Positions 1 to 6,635 of a stretch of 16,786 nucleotides of DNA are shown here, piece after piece; position 1 is the first letter of the stretch, and each line of letters starts with the position of its first letter. The notes under the pieces are model-generated. The model searched no databases. It saw only the letters and a program-made list of their open reading frames with translations, and was not told where the DNA came from. Source of the stretch: BOG-908 sp964244695 (GTDB lineage Bacteria; Pseudomonadota; Alphaproteobacteria; Acetobacterales; Acetobacteraceae); assembly GCA_964244695.1 (NCBI GenBank), contig CAXTJZ010000064.1, positions 1 through 16,786 of the forward strand, in the 5' to 3' direction. The position numbers and the translations under genes were made by a program.

Positions 1-8
1 CGAGGTAG

Positions 9-50
9 CAAAAGTTTTTTGCTTCTTTTTTTCAAAAAAGAAGGCCTTCC
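9..50 (+). repeat. AT-rich hairpin repeat R1, type A arm, cut by window edge
   Basis: One type A arm of the composite repeat family described in this window. CAAAAGTTTTTTG is followed by a stem of CTTCTTTTTT against AAAAAAGAAG and then the outer sequence AAGGCCTT, which ends two bases before the pssA stop codon. The core and the second arm, if present, would lie to the left of the window. The arm lies at the 3' end of pssA, the usual position for type A. Whether it ends transcription is unknown, since no U-tract follows the stem. Confidence 0.85.
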
Positions 51-872
51 TTACTCCTCCGCTTCCGCCCGCAACCGCCGGAAGCTCCGCACGCTGAACG
101 GCAGCATCAGCACGTAAATAAGCCCGGCCGCAGCAAGCGCCAGCCAGGCGTCCGCCACGAGCAGCGCGGCAAACAGCCCCGTGCCGAGCAGCAACGCCAG
201 TACATACTCCGCCGGCACCTTGAAGTTCTTGAAGCTCCAGACCGGCAGGGTGGAGACAAGCAGCAGCGACGTGCCGACGAGCATGGCCGCCACGAAGCCG
301 GGGTACTGCGCCACGTTCGCCATGCGCACCCAGCCTTGTTCCACAGCTTCCAGCCAGAGGAACAGCGGCAGCAGTACTACGCCCGCGCCGGCCGGCGCGG
401 GCACGCCGGTGAAGAAGCTCTGCGCGTAGGCCGGCTTGGGGCTGGTCTCCAGCGCCGCGTTGAAGCGCGCCAGGCGCAGCGCCATGCAGACCGCGAACAT
501 CAGGCAGGGTATGAAGGCGAACCGGTTGGTCCCGTGCAGCGACCAGATGTAGAGGATCATCGCCGGCGCCACGCCGAAGCTGCAGAAATCGGACAGGCTG
601 TCGAACTCCGCGCCGAAATGCGAGGTGGCCTTCAGCAGGCGTGCCAATCGGCCGTCCAGCCCGTCGATGATGGCGGCCACAACCACGGCCAGGGCAGCGG
701 CCTGCCAGCGTGCGTCAAGCGCGTAGCGTATGCTTGTCAGCCCCGCGCACAGGCCCAGCAGGGTGAGCAGGTTGGGCATCATCCTGTTGAAGGACGGGCC
801 CTTGTAGCGTGGCCGGCGGCGCAGGCGGCGGCGGCTGCCGAACGGGTGGTGCGGGCGGGGTGCCTGGTCCAT
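51..872 (-). CDS. pssA: CDP-diacylglycerol--serine O-phosphatidyltransferase
   Basis: Makes phosphatidylserine from CDP-diacylglycerol and L-serine at the inner membrane, the step before Psd. The complete CDP-alcohol phosphotransferase signature is visible: D70, D73-G74, A77-R78, then G87, D91 and D95 in the spacing D-x2-DG-x2-AR-x8-G-x3-D-x3-D. The rest is a chain of hydrophobic segments typical of this polytopic enzyme, and 273 residues is normal for the alphaproteobacterial type. The ATG at 870-872 is chosen because it overlaps the psd stop by one base (TGATG), which suggests translational coupling. A later Met-Met at residues 31-32 is possible, but the basic N-terminus (residues 14-22) is usual for the family. 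The TAA stop lies directly against repeat R1. Confidence 0.95.
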   Translation of the reverse strand: MDQAPRPHHPFGSRRRLRRRPRYKGPSFNRMMPNLLTLLGLCAGLTSIRYALDARWQAAALAVVVAAIIDGLDGRLARLLKATSHFGAEFDSLSDFCSFGVAPAMILYIWSLHGTNRFAFIPCLMFAVCMALRLARFNAALETSPKPAYAQSFFTGVPAPAGAGVVLLPLFLWLEAVEQGWVRMANVAQYPGFVAAMLVGTSLLLVSTLPVWSFKNFKVPAEYVLALLLGTGLFAALLVADAWLALAAAGLIYVLMLPFSVRSFRRLRAEAEE

Positions 873-1540
873 CAGCCGAGGTTGGCGATCACCGTCTCGC
901 CCCCCACCATGGTCTGGCCCACGGCCACCAGCGGTGTGACGCCCACCGGCAGATAGATGTCGGTACGCGAGCCGAAGCGGATGATGCCGAAGCGGTCGCC
1001 AGCGCGCAGCACGTCGCCCTGGCGCACGTCGCACAGGATGCGCCGCGCGATCAGCCCTGCAATCTGCACCACCGCCAGGTCCCGCCCGTCTGCCAGCTTC
1101 AGGGCCAGCGCGTTTCGTTCGTTCTCGTCGCTGGCCTTGTCCACGCTGGCGTTGAGGAAGCTGCCGGCGTGGTAGGCGATGCGGGTGACGGTGCCGTCCA
1201 CGGGCGCGCGGTTCACGTGCACGTTCAGCACGGACAGGAAGGTGGCCACCCGCCAGCGCGGCGCCAGGCCCAGGCCCAGTTCGGCCGGCGGCGTGGCCAT
1301 CTGCACGGAGACGACGCGCCCGTCCGCGGCGGAGACCACCAGCCCAGGCCGCGGCGGCGCCACACGCTCCGGGTCACGGAAAAAATACAGGCAGAACAGG
1401 GTGGCGGCCAGGCCGAGCCAGAACACGCCGTAGCCGGTGAACAGGCCCACCACGGCCACCGCGGCGGCGCCAGCGATGAAGGGTTGCCCAGCACGGTGCG
1501 GCGGCGCCAGCACCAGCCGCATCGATTGCAGTAGGGACAT
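872..1540 (-). CDS. psd: phosphatidylserine decarboxylase proenzyme (short PSD-A type)
   Basis: Converts phosphatidylserine to phosphatidylethanolamine. It is made as a proenzyme that cleaves itself to form a pyruvoyl group. The expected cleavage site is G190-S191 in the motif RFGSRTD near the C-terminus. The histidine of NVHVNR (H108) and the aspartate of AADG (D73) match conserved residues of the family. A hydrophobic stretch at about 21-52 precedes FFRDPER and would anchor the protein in the membrane. At 222 residues it is the short form found with pssA in alphaproteobacteria. It is the first gene of the psd-pssA pair. No good Shine-Dalgarno site is seen before the ATG at 1538-1540. The upstream DNA is interrupted by an N run only 31 bases away, so its promoter cannot be read. 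Confidence 0.95.
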   Translation of the reverse strand: MSLLQSMRLVLAPPHRAGQPFIAGAAAVAVVGLFTGYGVFWLGLAATLFCLYFFRDPERVAPPRPGLVVSAADGRVVSVQMATPPAELGLGLAPRWRVATFLSVLNVHVNRAPVDGTVTRIAYHAGSFLNASVDKASDENERNALALKLADGRDLAVVQIAGLIARRILCDVRQGDVLRAGDRFGIIRFGSRTDIYLPVGVTPLVAVGQTMVGGETVIANLG

Positions 1541-1570
1541 CGGGGGATGTGGTGGGAGGTTGGGGGGGGT

Positions 1571-1580
1571 NNNNNNNNNN
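1571..1580. other. assembly gap (ten N)
   Basis: Ten undetermined bases follow a run of eight G. They mark a join between contigs whose real size and adjacency are unknown. The join lies just outside repeat R2 and in the likely promoter region of psd. Confidence 0.98.
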
Positions 1581-1590
1581 GGGTCAAGTT

Positions 1591-1742
1591 AAGGCAAGGC
1601 AAGCAGTTCTTTTTTGAAAAAAAGAACCAAAAACTTTCGTCTGTTCGGGCGCGCTTCGTTGAAGCACCCGCTTCAACGGTCCGCGACAGCGCGCGCAAAA
1701 GCTTTTTGCTTCTTTTTCTCGAAAAAGAAGACCTTGCTTTTC
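1591..1742 (+). repeat. composite two-hairpin repeat R2 (arm B left, arm A right)
   Basis: Left arm: outer sequence GCAAGCA, then a stem GTTCTTTTTT against its complement (1606-1627), then CAAAAACTTT. Right arm: CAAAAGCTTTTTG, then a stem CTTCTTTTTCTC/GAAAAAGAAG (1709-1730). The core holds a perfect 9-bp inverted repeat, CGTTGAAGC (1657-1665) and GCTTCAACG (1670-1678), around a 4-base loop. The right half of the core (GGTCCGCGACAGCGC) is shared with R9, so the two form a subfamily. The type A arm abuts the 3' end of the membrane protein gene at 1743. The outer left flank is next to the assembly gap. Confidence 0.88.
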
Positions 1743-2465
1743 TTACCTTCTGCCCCGCAGCACCGGCCAAGCCAACAGAGGCACCAGGCCAGCCACGTCC
1801 ACCAGCAACACCCGCCCCCTATCCGACGCCACGATCGCCGAGGCGGCAACCAGCACGATCGTGCCGGACAACGCGGCCGACGCCTCCACCGCGCCAAGCA
1901 GCACGATCGCCGCGGCAGCCGGCACCAGCGCCGCGCGTGCCCAGTGCGCGGACGCGCCGGTCAGCATCATCCCGGCGGCCAGCACCAGCGCCGCGGTCGC
2001 GCTGCCCCGTCCGTCGTCGCCGTGCGCGAGCCGCCGCGCCAAAAGCAGGGCAGCCGCCAGCCCGAGGAACACCGGGAGACAATACAGGATGGTGGCGGCG
2101 CCGGTGGGCGCACCGCGCAGCCACCAGGCGGCCAGCGCCGCCGTGGCTAGCGCAATCAGCGCACCGGCGCGTGGCCGCATCGCTTCAAGCAGCCACGTCC
2201 CGCCCAGCAGGATCAGCGCCAGGCCGGGCAGGCGCGCTACCGGCGGCGGCGGCCAGGTGGTCCAGCCCGGGTCCAGGAACACCCAACCGGCTAAGGCGGC
2301 GGCGCAGGCGGTCAGCCCGGCGCCATGCTGCGTGCGGGCCAACCCGGCGATCCTGCCGATTGCGGCCACGGCCAGGGCGGCCAAGGGGGGATGCCACAGC
2401 GGAAGGAGCAGAACGTGCAGGCCGTACTGGGCCAGGTGGTACGCGTGGGCGAGCAAAGCGTGCAT
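1743..2465 (-). CDS. polytopic membrane protein of unknown function
   Basis: A 240-residue, very hydrophobic protein with about eight probable membrane segments (roughly residues 10-38, 50-66, 77-95, 98-116, 122-142, 154-170, 176-205 and 220-236). I do not recognise the family. Short loops carry prolines and tryptophans (GWTTWPPPP near residue 70), and one basic/acidic loop (RRLAHGDDGRG) lies near the middle. The reading frame stays open for another 85 codons upstream, but those codons run through repeat R3 and give its typical artefact peptides. The start is therefore placed at the ATG at 2463-2465, just outside the repeat. The gene is divergent from the MATE gene. Its stop lies against the type A arm of R2. 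Confidence 0.7.
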   Translation of the reverse strand: MHALLAHAYHLAQYGLHVLLLPLWHPPLAALAVAAIGRIAGLARTQHGAGLTACAAALAGWVFLDPGWTTWPPPPVARLPGLALILLGGTWLLEAMRPRAGALIALATAALAAWWLRGAPTGAATILYCLPVFLGLAAALLLARRLAHGDDGRGSATAALVLAAGMMLTGASAHWARAALVPAAAAIVLLGAVEASAALSGTIVLVAASAIVASDRGRVLLVDVAGLVPLLAWPVLRGRR

Positions 2466-2480
2466 GGGGCGGGGTCTAGG

Positions 2481-2677
2481 GTAGGAGGAAGGAAGCAAGC
2501 AGTCCTTTTTTGAAAAAAAGGACCAAAAAACTTTTGCTACCCACGCCTGCACCACGGCGTGGCCCGGTTCTGCCAGTGCGCGCATTTGCAGAACATCTCC
2601 GGCCATCGTGCAGGCGTGGGGAGCAAAAGTTTCTTGCTTCTTTTTTTCAAAAAAGAAGGCCTTGCTTCCTTCCCTAC
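2481..2677 (+). repeat. composite two-hairpin repeat R3 with nested core inverted repeats
   Basis: The best-formed copy. The outer ends are a perfect 13-bp inverted repeat, GGAAGGAAGCAAG (2487-2499) and CTTGCTTCCTTCC (2661-2673), which GTAGG/CCTAC extends at the edges. Left arm B has stem GTCCTTTTTT (2502-2523) and right arm A has stem CTTCTTTTTTT (about 2637-2657). Inside, CCCACGCCTGCAC (2540-2552) pairs perfectly with GTGCAGGCGTGGG (2608-2620). Within that, GTTCTGC (2567-2573) pairs with GCAGAAC (2588-2594). The whole element could fold as one branched cruciform. It fills almost all the space between two divergent genes. Confidence 0.92.
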
Positions 2678-2700
2678 CGCACCAGGCGTAACCTCTCCCC

Positions 2701-4092
2701 GTGCCCCGCTCAAAAGCCAAAGCCGCCCCCCGTCAGCCCATGACGCAGGGCAACGTGGCCGCCCAGCTGGTGCGGCTCACCGTCCCGGTCGCCTGGGGCA
2801 TCCTGGCGCTTCTCGGCTACCGGCTGGCGGAAGCGTGGTTCGTGGGCCGCGTCGGTCCGGACGCGCTGGCGGCCATAAGCTTCGCATTTCCCGTCACCAT
2901 GGTGGTGCTCAGCGTCTCCATCGGGCTTGGCGCCGGCACGTCTTCGGTGATCGCGCGTGCTATCGGCGCCGCCGAGGAGGGCATACCGCGGCTGGTGGCG
3001 GACGCGCTGATCCTGACGGCGCTTGTGGGCGTGGCCTGCGCGGCCGCCGGCATGATCGGCGCGCATCTTCTGGCGCGGCTGCTGGGCGCGGGCGCGGACC
3101 TCGCCCCCGCCATCGCCGGCTATCTGCGCATGTGGTTTCCCAGCGCCATACTGCTGCTCGTCGCCACGGTTGGCCTGTCCGCCGCGCGCGCGGCGGGCGA
3201 CGCCACGTTCCAGGGTTCCGCCATGGTCGCCTCCTCGCTGCTGAACCTGGCGGTGGCGCCGCTGACGATACTGGGCGGTTTCGGCTGGCACGGGCTGGGG
3301 CTGATCGGCGCGCCCTTGTCCAGCCTGATCGCCTGGGTGCCGCTGCTGGCGGCCACCATCTGGCGGCTGCAGCACCTGCAATTGCTGTCGTTCGAGAGGC
3401 TAAGCCTGAAGGAGTTCGCCGCCTCGTCCAGACGCATCCTGGCCGTGGGGCTGCCGGCCGCGGCGACGAACTGCGTGATACCCGTGGCATCCGGCGTGAT
3501 CACCGCTTTGCTGGCGCCGTATGGCCACCAGGCCGTGGCGGGGTTTGGCCTGGGCACCCGCGTGGAGTCCGTGGCCATGGTGCTGTTCTTCGCGCTGTCC
3601 GCCGTGATGAACCCGTTCGCCGGTCAGAACGCCGGCGCCGGGCGCACCGGCCGTGTGCAGGAAGCCCTGCGTGACACCGCCTGGTTTTGTGCCGGGTTCG
3701 GCGCGCTGCTCGCGGTGGCGCTGTACCTGGGGCGCACCTGGGTGGCCACGCGTTTCACGCAGGATCCCGGCGTGCTTGCGTCGGCCACGCTGTATCTGGC
3801 GCTGGTGCCGCTCAGCTACGGGCCGGCGGGGATGATCGCCATCTCCAACGCCGCATTCAACGGGCTGAACCGGCCGTTGTATGCGGTGGCCGTGTCGGTG
3901 GCGCGCACGCTGGTGGTGAACGTGCCGGTGGCCTGGCTGGGCGGGCGGCTGTTCGGCGTACAGGGCGTGTTCCTGGGAATCTGCTTTTCCAACGTGCTCG
4001 TGGGTGTGGGGAGCTACGTGTGGGTGTATGCGGTGACGGGGCGGGGGCGGCGGCCTGTGTCGGTTCGGGAGGCGATTGGCGCGGCGAAGTGA
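2701..4092 (+). CDS. MATE family efflux transporter
   Basis: A multidrug and toxin extrusion family exporter of the inner membrane, which exchanges cations (Na+ or H+) for organic compounds. The sequence has about twelve hydrophobic segments in two related halves. The N-terminal region (MTQGNVAAQLVRLTVPVAWG) and the glycine-rich stretch GLGAGTSSVIARAIGA, followed by a second-half counterpart at FFALSAVMNPFAGQNAGAG, are typical of the family. At 463 residues the length is normal. The substrate cannot be predicted. The start is uncertain: GTG at 2701 gives the full frame, while the ATG at 2740 gives MTQG, a common MATE beginning. Neither has a clear ribosome binding site. The gene begins 24-63 bases from repeat R3, so any promoter must lie in or across that repeat. 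Confidence 0.9.
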   Translation: MPRSKAKAAPRQPMTQGNVAAQLVRLTVPVAWGILALLGYRLAEAWFVGRVGPDALAAISFAFPVTMVVLSVSIGLGAGTSSVIARAIGAAEEGIPRLVADALILTALVGVACAAAGMIGAHLLARLLGAGADLAPAIAGYLRMWFPSAILLLVATVGLSAARAAGDATFQGSAMVASSLLNLAVAPLTILGGFGWHGLGLIGAPLSSLIAWVPLLAATIWRLQHLQLLSFERLSLKEFAASSRRILAVGLPAAATNCVIPVASGVITALLAPYGHQAVAGFGLGTRVESVAMVLFFALSAVMNPFAGQNAGAGRTGRVQEALRDTAWFCAGFGALLAVALYLGRTWVATRFTQDPGVLASATLYLALVPLSYGPAGMIAISNAAFNGLNRPLYAVAVSVARTLVVNVPVAWLGGRLFGVQGVFLGICFSNVLVGVGSYVWVYAVTGRGRRPVSVREAIGAAK

Positions 4093-4225
4093 AGCCGTGC
4101 AGCCTTGCTGACAGGTGGGGGGTCACTGCGAGGCTGTTGGCGCTTGCGGTAGCTAGCGTGCCCATATGCCCGCGGCGTCCGCCCATGTTGCGAGCCGCGC
4201 CGTCAGCAAAACCGCCGCGCACGCC
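4093..4225. other. intergenic space between MATE gene and repeat R4
   Basis: About 130 GC-rich bases after the MATE stop. I see no open reading frame with family character, no T-run terminator and no left arm matching R4. It may be leftover core of a decayed repeat, but this cannot be shown. Confidence 0.3.
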
Positions 4226-4295
4226 GATGCAGGCGGGGTAGCAAAAGTTTTTTGCTTCTTTTTTCAAAAAAGAAGGCCTTTCTTGCCTTGCTTCC
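4226..4295 (+). repeat. AT-rich hairpin repeat R4 (single type A arm)
   Basis: Contains GCAAAAGTTTTTTG and a stem CTTCTTTTTT against AAAAAAGAAG (4255-4275), followed by outer AAGGCCTTTCTTGCCTTGC. On the left is a piece of core-like sequence (CGATGCAGGCGGGGTAG), similar to the ends of the R5 and R6 cores. I could find no second arm between here and the MATE stop at 4092, so the copy seems truncated. It lies between two convergent genes. The TGA of the 4264-4593 gene is inside the hairpin. Confidence 0.85.
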
Positions 4296-4593
4296 CCCGC
4301 AGGCGAAGACTTTCCGCATTGCGCAACGGCAGGCTAGCCGGGTCTGCCAGGATTCCCTCCGCTACCGCCACCGCGCGTTGCAACTGGTCCGCGCTGGCAT
4401 ACGAGACGGCTGGCCGGCGGATAACCTCATACCAGGGCTGGCCGACGGCCGCGTCCAGGCAGACGCGCATGAAGCAGTGGTCCAGCCGGATCGGCCAGTG
4501 ATGCGCGGCGGCCATCGCGGGCAGTTGCCGCCGCGTCAGGTCCAGCCATCTAGCCACCAATGCCGCCCGATCCTGCGCCGCTGATCCTGACAT
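4264..4593 (-). CDS. small conserved-type hypothetical protein
   Basis: A 109-residue soluble protein. I recall similar short proteins in alphaproteobacteria (a pattern close to WPIRLDHCFMRVCLD, followed by a Tyr/Trp/Pro-rich stretch and an AVAVAEGILADP helix), sometimes labelled as GNAT-related. No acetyltransferase motif is visible, so I assign no function. The ATG at 4591-4593 places the first 34 bases opposite the start of the 2H phosphoesterase gene, so the two genes overlap head to head. The last residues, KKGLLF, and the TGA come from the type A arm of R4; the original C-terminus was probably shorter or different. Codon pattern and GC content otherwise match the neighbours. Confidence 0.65.
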   Translation of the reverse strand: MSGSAAQDRAALVARWLDLTRRQLPAMAAAHHWPIRLDHCFMRVCLDAAVGQPWYEVIRRPAVSYASADQLQRAVAVAEGILADPASLPLRNAESLRLRGKQGKKGLLF

Positions 4594-5111
4594 TGCAGCT
4601 AGACGAGCGGACGCAGTCCTGGTTCGACGCGCTGCGGCGGCAATATTTCCCTGCGGACCGGGTGCAGGTCGGTGCGCATGTCACGATGTTTCATGCGCTG
4701 CCTGGTGCGCTGGAGCCGGACGTGGTGCGGGAAGTCGCGGGCGTATGCCGAGGCGCATCGGCCGTGCCGGTGGAGGTTGCCGGCCTGCGCTTCCTGGGGC
4801 GCGGCGTGGCCTTCACGCTGCGTGCGCCGGGCGCCCTGACGGTGCGGGCGCGGCTGCGCGCCGCCTTCGCGCAGGCGCTGACGGCGCAGGATGCGGCGTC
4901 CTGGGCGCCGCACGTGACAATCCAGAACAAGGTGAAGCCGGAGCTTGCGCGGCGGACACAGGCGGAGCTGGCCGAGATGGCCTGGCCGCAAGGCGCGCAG
5001 GCCACGGGTGTTGCGGTCTGGCGCTATCTGGGCGGGCCGTGGGAGCAGGTGCGCGCGGTGCCGTTTGCCGGCGGCTTGACGCCTCCCGGCATTCCCGGCG
5101 AGGTGGCCTGA
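4560..5111 (+). CDS. 2H phosphoesterase superfamily protein (2'-5' RNA ligase family)
   Basis: A 183-residue member of the 2H (LigT/ThpR-like) superfamily, whose members act on 2',3'-cyclic or 2'-5' linked phosphodiesters in RNA or nucleotides. The two catalytic HxT motifs are present: H40-V-T42 in GAHVTMFHALPG and H118-V-T120 in APHVTIQNKV, about 78 residues apart as expected. The N-terminus LILTLQLDERTQSWFDALR is typical of the bacterial family. The true substrate is unknown. The ATG at 4560 overlaps the divergent hypothetical gene by 34 bases. The stop overlaps the start of the next gene by one base (TGATG), so the two are probably co-translated. Confidence 0.88.
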   Translation: MPPDPAPLILTLQLDERTQSWFDALRRQYFPADRVQVGAHVTMFHALPGALEPDVVREVAGVCRGASAVPVEVAGLRFLGRGVAFTLRAPGALTVRARLRAAFAQALTAQDAASWAPHVTIQNKVKPELARRTQAELAEMAWPQGAQATGVAVWRYLGGPWEQVRAVPFAGGLTPPGIPGEVA

Positions 5112-6499
5112 TGCACGTTGTGATCATCGGCGGCGGGTTTGCCGGCGCAGCGTGCGCGCTGCATCTGCTGCGGGACCACCCGGCGCTGGAATGCGCGCTG
5201 ACCATCGTGGAACCGCGCGAGACGCTTGGCGCGGGCCTGGCCTATTCCAGCCCGGCGGCCGAGCACCGCACGAACGTGGCCGCCGCGCGGATGTCCGTGC
5301 TGCCCGAGGCGCCGACGCACTTCCACGACTGGCTGCTCGCGCAAGGCGACCCGGCGCGCGATCCGGCCAGCGCCCTGCCGGACGGCAGGCTGTACCCGGC
5401 CCGCCGGGTGTTCGGCCGCTACGTGAGCGAGCAGCTTCAGGCGCAGCTCGCCGGCCGCCCCGGCATCGCGTTCCGCCACATCCCCCAAGCGGCGCAGCGG
5501 GTAGAGGCGGACGGCGGCGGCCTGCGCATCACCCTGGACAAGGGTGAGGACCTCCACGCCGACGCCGTTGTGCTCGCCATCAGCCATTCGGCGCCGGACC
5601 TGCCACCGCCGTTGCGCGGCTCGCAAGCCGTGCTGGCGGACCCGTGGGACGTGGCGGCACTCGACCGGATTCCGGCCGCCGCCCGCGTGCTGATCGTGGG
5701 CACCGGGCTTACCGCCAGCGACGTGGCGGCCAGGCTGCTGGCGCGCGGCCACACAGGGGCCATCACCATGCTCTCCCGCCACGGCCTGCTGCCCCGCCCG
5801 CGCACGCTCCTGCCGGTGCAAGCCGAGGGTGACTTCACCACCAGGCCGGAGACCACGGCGGTGGGCCTGCTACGCCGCGTCCGCCGCGTGGTGGCCGAAG
5901 CCGCGGCCCACGGCCGCCCGTGGGAGAACATCATCGACGCGCTGCGCCAGCAGGCCGGCGCCGCCTGGGGCGCGCTGGACTGGCCGCAGCGCCGCACCCT
6001 GCTCCGCCACCTGCGCACCTGGTGGGACGTGCACCGCTTCCAGAGCGCCCCGCAGATCGACGCGGCCCTCGCCACCGCGCAAGCCGCCGGCCTGCTGCAC
6101 GTGCGCGCCGCCCGCGTGCTCGGGGTCGCGGATACGCCGGACGGCGCTTCCGTCCGCCTGCGCCCGCGTGGCGCCGCGTGCGACGAGCAGTTGGCAGTGG
6201 ACGTGATCGTCGCCTGCACCGGCCCGGGGCATCGCACCGTGGTGGCCGCGCACCCGGTGCTGCGCGGCCTGGCCGAGGCGGCGGCGTTGATGCCGGACCC
6301 TGCCGCGCTCGGCATCTGGGTGGACCAGGACAGCCGGGCGCTTCGCGCGGACGGGTCCGCCTGGCGCAACCTGTTCGTGGCGGGGCCTCTGGCGCGGGGA
6401 ACGTTCGGGGAGCTGATGGGACTGCCGCAGGTGAACCTGCAGCCTCGGGCGGTGGCTGCGAGCGTGGCGGAGTTGAGCAAGGAAGGCCTTCTTTTTTGA
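5111..6499 (+). CDS. FAD/NAD(P)-binding oxidoreductase
   Basis: A 462-residue flavoprotein of the FAD/NAD(P)-binding family that resembles lysine/ornithine monooxygenase-like and HpnW-like proteins in layout. The N-terminal dinucleotide fold starts VVIIGGGFAGAACALHLL (G7, G8, G9, G12). A second nucleotide-binding motif VLIVGTGLTASDVAARL lies at about 193-209, and a C-terminal FAD-contact region (DVIVACTGPG, then GLPQVNLQPRAVA) follows. The substrate cannot be told from the sequence. The ATG at 5111-5113 overlaps the stop of the 2H phosphoesterase gene. The C-terminal KEGLLF and the TGA at 6497-6499 are read from the type A arm of R5, so the protein carries a repeat-derived tail. Confidence 0.87.
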   Translation: MHVVIIGGGFAGAACALHLLRDHPALECALTIVEPRETLGAGLAYSSPAAEHRTNVAAARMSVLPEAPTHFHDWLLAQGDPARDPASALPDGRLYPARRVFGRYVSEQLQAQLAGRPGIAFRHIPQAAQRVEADGGGLRITLDKGEDLHADAVVLAISHSAPDLPPPLRGSQAVLADPWDVAALDRIPAAARVLIVGTGLTASDVAARLLARGHTGAITMLSRHGLLPRPRTLLPVQAEGDFTTRPETTAVGLLRRVRRVVAEAAAHGRPWENIIDALRQQAGAAWGALDWPQRRTLLRHLRTWWDVHRFQSAPQIDAALATAQAAGLLHVRAARVLGVADTPDGASVRLRPRGAACDEQLAVDVIVACTGPGHRTVVAAHPVLRGLAEAAALMPDPAALGIWVDQDSRALRADGSAWRNLFVAGPLARGTFGELMGLPQVNLQPRAVAASVAELSKEGLLF

Positions 6500-6632
6500 A
6501 AAAAAGAAGCAAAAAACTTTTGTCCCTCCGAGGCTGCCGAGGCCTCGATATTTCCAGGAGGCACCCGGACGCTGCAGATGCGGGGGAGCAAAAGTTTTTT
6601 GGTCCTTTTTTTCAAAAAAGGACTGCTTGCTC
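6475..6632 (+). repeat. composite two-hairpin repeat R5 (arm A left, arm B right)
   Basis: Outer ends GAGCAAG (6475-6481) and CTTGCTC (6626-6632) are a perfect inverted repeat. Left arm A has AAGGCCTT then a CTTCTTTTTT stem. Right arm B has GGTCCTTTTTTT paired with AAAAAAGGAC, then TGCTTGC. The core contains CCTCC/GGAGG and GAGGC/GCCTC pairings, and its right end (GCTGCAGATGCGGGGGAGC) is related to the cores of R6 and R7. The left arm encodes the end of the oxidoreductase. The right arm reaches the aroE start region. Confidence 0.9.
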
Positions 6633-6635
6633 CCT

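Noticed and set aside
1591..1742. Repeats as CRISPR array or canonical Rho-independent terminators
   Set aside because: Spacing and dispersed positions rule out CRISPR. The stems are AT-rich and lack a U-tract after the hairpin, so they are not classical terminators.
2466..2720. N-terminal extension of the 1743-2465 membrane protein
   Set aside because: The extension crosses repeat R3 and encodes its artefact peptides; an ATG just outside the repeat begins a sensible membrane protein.
2559..3674. Long plus-strand frame starting in repeat R3 and running through the MATE gene
   Set aside because: It is a shadow frame of MATE; its N-terminus (KSFLLLFFKKEG) is simply the translated repeat.
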